From Actinernus sp. WN-2022 (Eukaryota; Cnidaria; Anthozoa; Actiniaria; Actinernidae): a DNA stretch of 64,000 nt. Each line of letters opens with the position of its first letter. Positions within the stretch are counted from its first letter, which is position 1. The notes under the pieces were generated by a model that did not search any database, was not told where the DNA came from, and saw only the letters and a program-made list of their open reading frames with translations. The position numbers and the translations under genes are program-made. Of the stretch, positions 61,820-64,000 are shown one piece after another. Location: contig JAOWCC010000191.1 in NCBI GenBank assembly GCA_030867875.1, positions 310,001 to 374,000 on the forward strand. The letters are read 5' to 3'.

Positions 61820-62171
61820 CTTAAGGAAAACAAAAAACGAAAACAATGTTAAAGCAATGAGTACACATACAAGATATTACATGGCCTACCGAAGATACGA
61901 ATTTTATTTTTCAGTCTTTCACGGACTAAGTGAGCGCAGCGAATGAGTACTGTATTACATCAACACGAGAAGATAATATTTCTAACTTTAACTAAAGTGG
62001 CCATTAATATACGTGTCGCCTATTTAAAAAAAACGATCCGGCAAATTGAACAATGAACTACAAACATTGATTTGGAATAATACACACGAGCCTTGAAATA
62101 TTTCGTTTTGATTTATTTCTTTAAGATTTTGTTTCACGGGATTGTCACAATTGGCCATTGCAACAACTCTA

Positions 62172-62294
62172 AGGCCCGATTCAAACGTCGAACTTTTCAT
62201 GCGCCGAACCCAATTGAAACAAAAGATAATTAGGCGGCTTCTTTTGAGCTAATTAGGTTCGGCGCATGAAAAGTTCGACGTTTGACACGGGCCT
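62172..62294. mobile_element. 123-bp MITE (AGGCCCGATTCAAACG termini)
   Basis: TIRs of about 40 bp (AGGCCCGATTCAAACGTCGA...); a TAA-like triplet separates it from the next MITE. 3-bp TWA targets suggest Harbinger type. Confidence 0.7.
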
Positions 62295-62295
62295 A

Positions 62296-62492
62296 AGGTC
62301 CGTTCAAACAGATGCAACATCGTGCACGTTGCACCCTTTGAACTCCCTGTTGCACGATGTTGCATGAAGTTTGAAACTTTCCAAACTTCATGCAACATCG
62401 TGCAACAGGATGTTCAAACGGATGCAGCATGTTGCATCCAACAATGTTGCATGGATCATGTTGCACGATGTTGCATCTGTTTGAACGGGCCT
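62296..62492. mobile_element. 197-bp MITE (AGGTCCGTTCAAACAGATGC termini)
   Basis: Palindromic, rich in ATGTTGCA/TGCAACAT words. Full-length copy of the half element at 54910. Directly abuts the previous MITE. Confidence 0.7.
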
Positions 62493-63712
62493 TACAAAAT
62501 CGAACAGCGGGCCTGGTGCAAACTAGTAAAATAAATGTAAGCACAAGAAAATAAAACAATAGGTGCTAATGATTCTGCATACATGGAGCGCTGGCATGAC
62601 CACAGCGTGCCGTATTATAATATTATCAAGTCAAGTTTTAGATCGGAAAATGATATTAGCCTATTCTGTAGCTACTCTGTAAATCCGAGTATAAGTAAAG
62701 TCTACGTATGTATGTATGCTCAATGTTTTTAGTTCATTGTTTAATGAGATCAACGCGTTTTGAAATATATAGGTGTGTGATTATTGATGAAATACTACTT
62801 TTAACTTTTTCTTAAAAGGCTAGATGCTTCGAAAGACAGTGAGTTTTCCTTCATGTGTATGCTTTCATTCGCAAGCTTATTTTATTTATTTATTTACTTA
62901 GTTCGGCCATAATAGAAGATACAAAAAGCTCAGCTGAATGATCAAAGAGTGCGCTTTTCGCATCGTTCATAACAGCGAAATCCCGAGAAATAATCGAGAA
63001 ATAATTGTGAGAAGCAGAACATGTAATAAAATAAACAACTCTCAGTAGACGTTTATTTTATTTCCACAAACTCAATCAAACTAAAAATTATAATTGTAAT
63101 TTGGTAGTTTTCTACGGCGTATCCTTAAACAAAAGCGTAATAGTGATATAAACCTGAGAGAAGGTAGCGTTCTATCGTTTTTGAGCATTAAACAATGTCG
63201 ATCTCTCTTCGATCGATTTAAACAAGTTAGCGAAATTTCGTCGCTCGAAATCTTCTTAAGTTAAACTACCATCAAATTCCACGAGCAGAGGCATAAATGA
63301 TCAGTATACTCGTCCCCGTCATTCGAACTATTTTCCCTAATCCAAGTTGAGTAAAGCCAAATCTTTTCATGAGAACTATGAAACGTTAGCGAGAAAATAG
63401 TGACTGCTGACCGCAGAATGACCGTTCAACTGCTATAGCTAACACTTTTGAAAAAATATAAATGATTGTACTTTATCGAAATAATGAAAGCGTCATTGAC
63501 AAAGTAGAATGCTGCAAAACATTTTGTTATACGTTAGAGTAATCTTAAGATATAACTTGGCCCTTTAATTAGACAATTATTACACTTACTATAACTTATG
63601 GTATGATATAGTATATTATATTTGGTGTATTATTATATTAATGTAAGACTCGGTATGTATTTTACCGGTTGAGAAATAAAGACGTTATTATTAGTCTTCA
63701 AATTAAGGAAGG
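62493..63712. other. Unit B intronic sequence
   Basis: No gene. 62382-63064 is absent from unit A; from 63064 on the homology resumes, then is interrupted around 63146-63264 where A carries the dispersed repeat instead. Confidence 0.45.
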
Positions 63713-64000
63713 CATACAATCAATAGGCTAGCCCACTTTCGATATATACCTCACTAGTCACACACAAACGTTTCAATATGAAGCTGCAGAATAAATAAAA
63801 TGTAATATATATGTTTCGCTTGGCTCAGTGTTGTCCCATGCATTTCAAATCTTTCGGGAATAATATTCTTTGTTCGAAGTATTTCCATATCAATGTATCT
63901 CCTCATGCGTTAACCAGAAATAAAAGAAACAATGCACAAGGGGATGGTCACGTGATCTGAAATGGGACAACATTGAGCCAAGCGAAAAAGGTATATTTCT
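63713..64000. mobile_element. Unit B copy of the foldback-TIR element (cut by the window end)
   Basis: Same left end as 56316 (TCAATAGGCTAGCCCACTTT). Relative to unit A it lacks about 300 bp after the CATGCATTTCAAA phrase, so A has an extra insertion or B a deletion. Confidence 0.65.

Larger units (their letters stand above)
58869..61197. mobile_element. 2.3-kb composite bounded by inverted CCAGAGGTTTTCT repeats
   Basis: 58869-59013 (CCCTGGTCCCAGAGGTTTTC, then ATCGGTGGGTGCCAATCTCA) is repeated inverted at 61083-61197. Each end block is itself a small palindrome with complementary GAGAAAACCTCTG. Either two MITE copies in opposite orientation or the TIRs of a larger element. Interior lacks recognisable genes. 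Confidence 0.6.
53970..64000. repeat. Tandem segmental duplication containing FN3 exons
   Basis: 53970-about 61275 (unit A) and 61277-64000+ (unit B) are homologous. Collinear blocks: 53972-55085 with 61276-63146, and 55910-56900 with 63265-64000. Each unit carries an almost identical FN3 exon. Unit A contains a dispersed repeat (55147-55909) that B lacks; B contains 62382-63064 that A lacks. Unit B runs off the window. Confidence 0.85.

Noticed and set aside
60985..61065. A functional tRNA gene
   Set aside because: The T-arm is good but no acceptor stem, D-arm or anticodon arm can be drawn.

Overview
The window is eukaryotic nuclear DNA from a repeat-rich, AT-rich invertebrate genome. Coding segments are split by GT-AG introns, no bacterial gene organisation is visible, and most of the sequence is transposons, foldback elements (MITEs), minisatellites and satellite arrays. 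The fibronectin type III (FN3) multi-exon gene, the Harbinger, IS3EU-like and LINE relics and the alpha-kinase suit a cnidarian such as an anthozoan, but that assignment is inference and no species can be named.

Host gene. Nine minus-strand exons between 8.8 and 61.8 kb encode FN3 domains, and all are joined in compatible phase. Most domains are a two-exon module: a 71-bp first half and a 223-229-bp second half. Two other FN3 domains (47.5 and 48.9 kb) are single exons. The intron between 47.5 kb and 12.7 kb would be about 35 kb and is full of mobile DNA. The gene continues 5' beyond the window. Its first part is being duplicated: 53.97-61.27 kb and 61.28-64.0 kb are diverged tandem copies, each with an FN3 second-half exon.

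Mobile DNA, left to right. At 0.1-6.4 kb lies a broken Harbinger element. Its DDE transposase is on +, its Myb/SANT-like partner on -. The transposase exon is split by a 2-kb perfect-style palindrome flanked by TTAA, and the element is further interrupted by a decayed LTR-retrotransposon pol segment. From 6.7 to 33.9 kb there are MITEs and foldbacks, tandem repeats, LINE fragments and a THAP-like relic. Two arrays of a 44-bp satellite lie in opposite orientation (29.0-29.6 and 34.1-35.4 kb).

The most notable object is at 36,240-41,974: a 5.7-kb DNA transposon with about 260-330-bp terminal inverted repeats and a 6-bp target duplication (TACCAG). It carries two convergent genes: a four-exon integrase-core (DDE) transposase on +, intact except for one extra T, and an intact, intronless alpha-kinase of 422 codons on -. 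TSD length and the TAT terminus fit the IS3EU superfamily. A protein kinase packaged inside such an element is the best candidate here for an undescribed system.

42-64 kb holds further MITEs, a 3.6-kb element with 73-bp TIRs and a 9-bp target duplication, a dispersed repeat present in two copies, and the tandemly duplicated FN3 segment. No ribosomal RNA gene, complete tRNA gene, CRISPR array or operon was seen.
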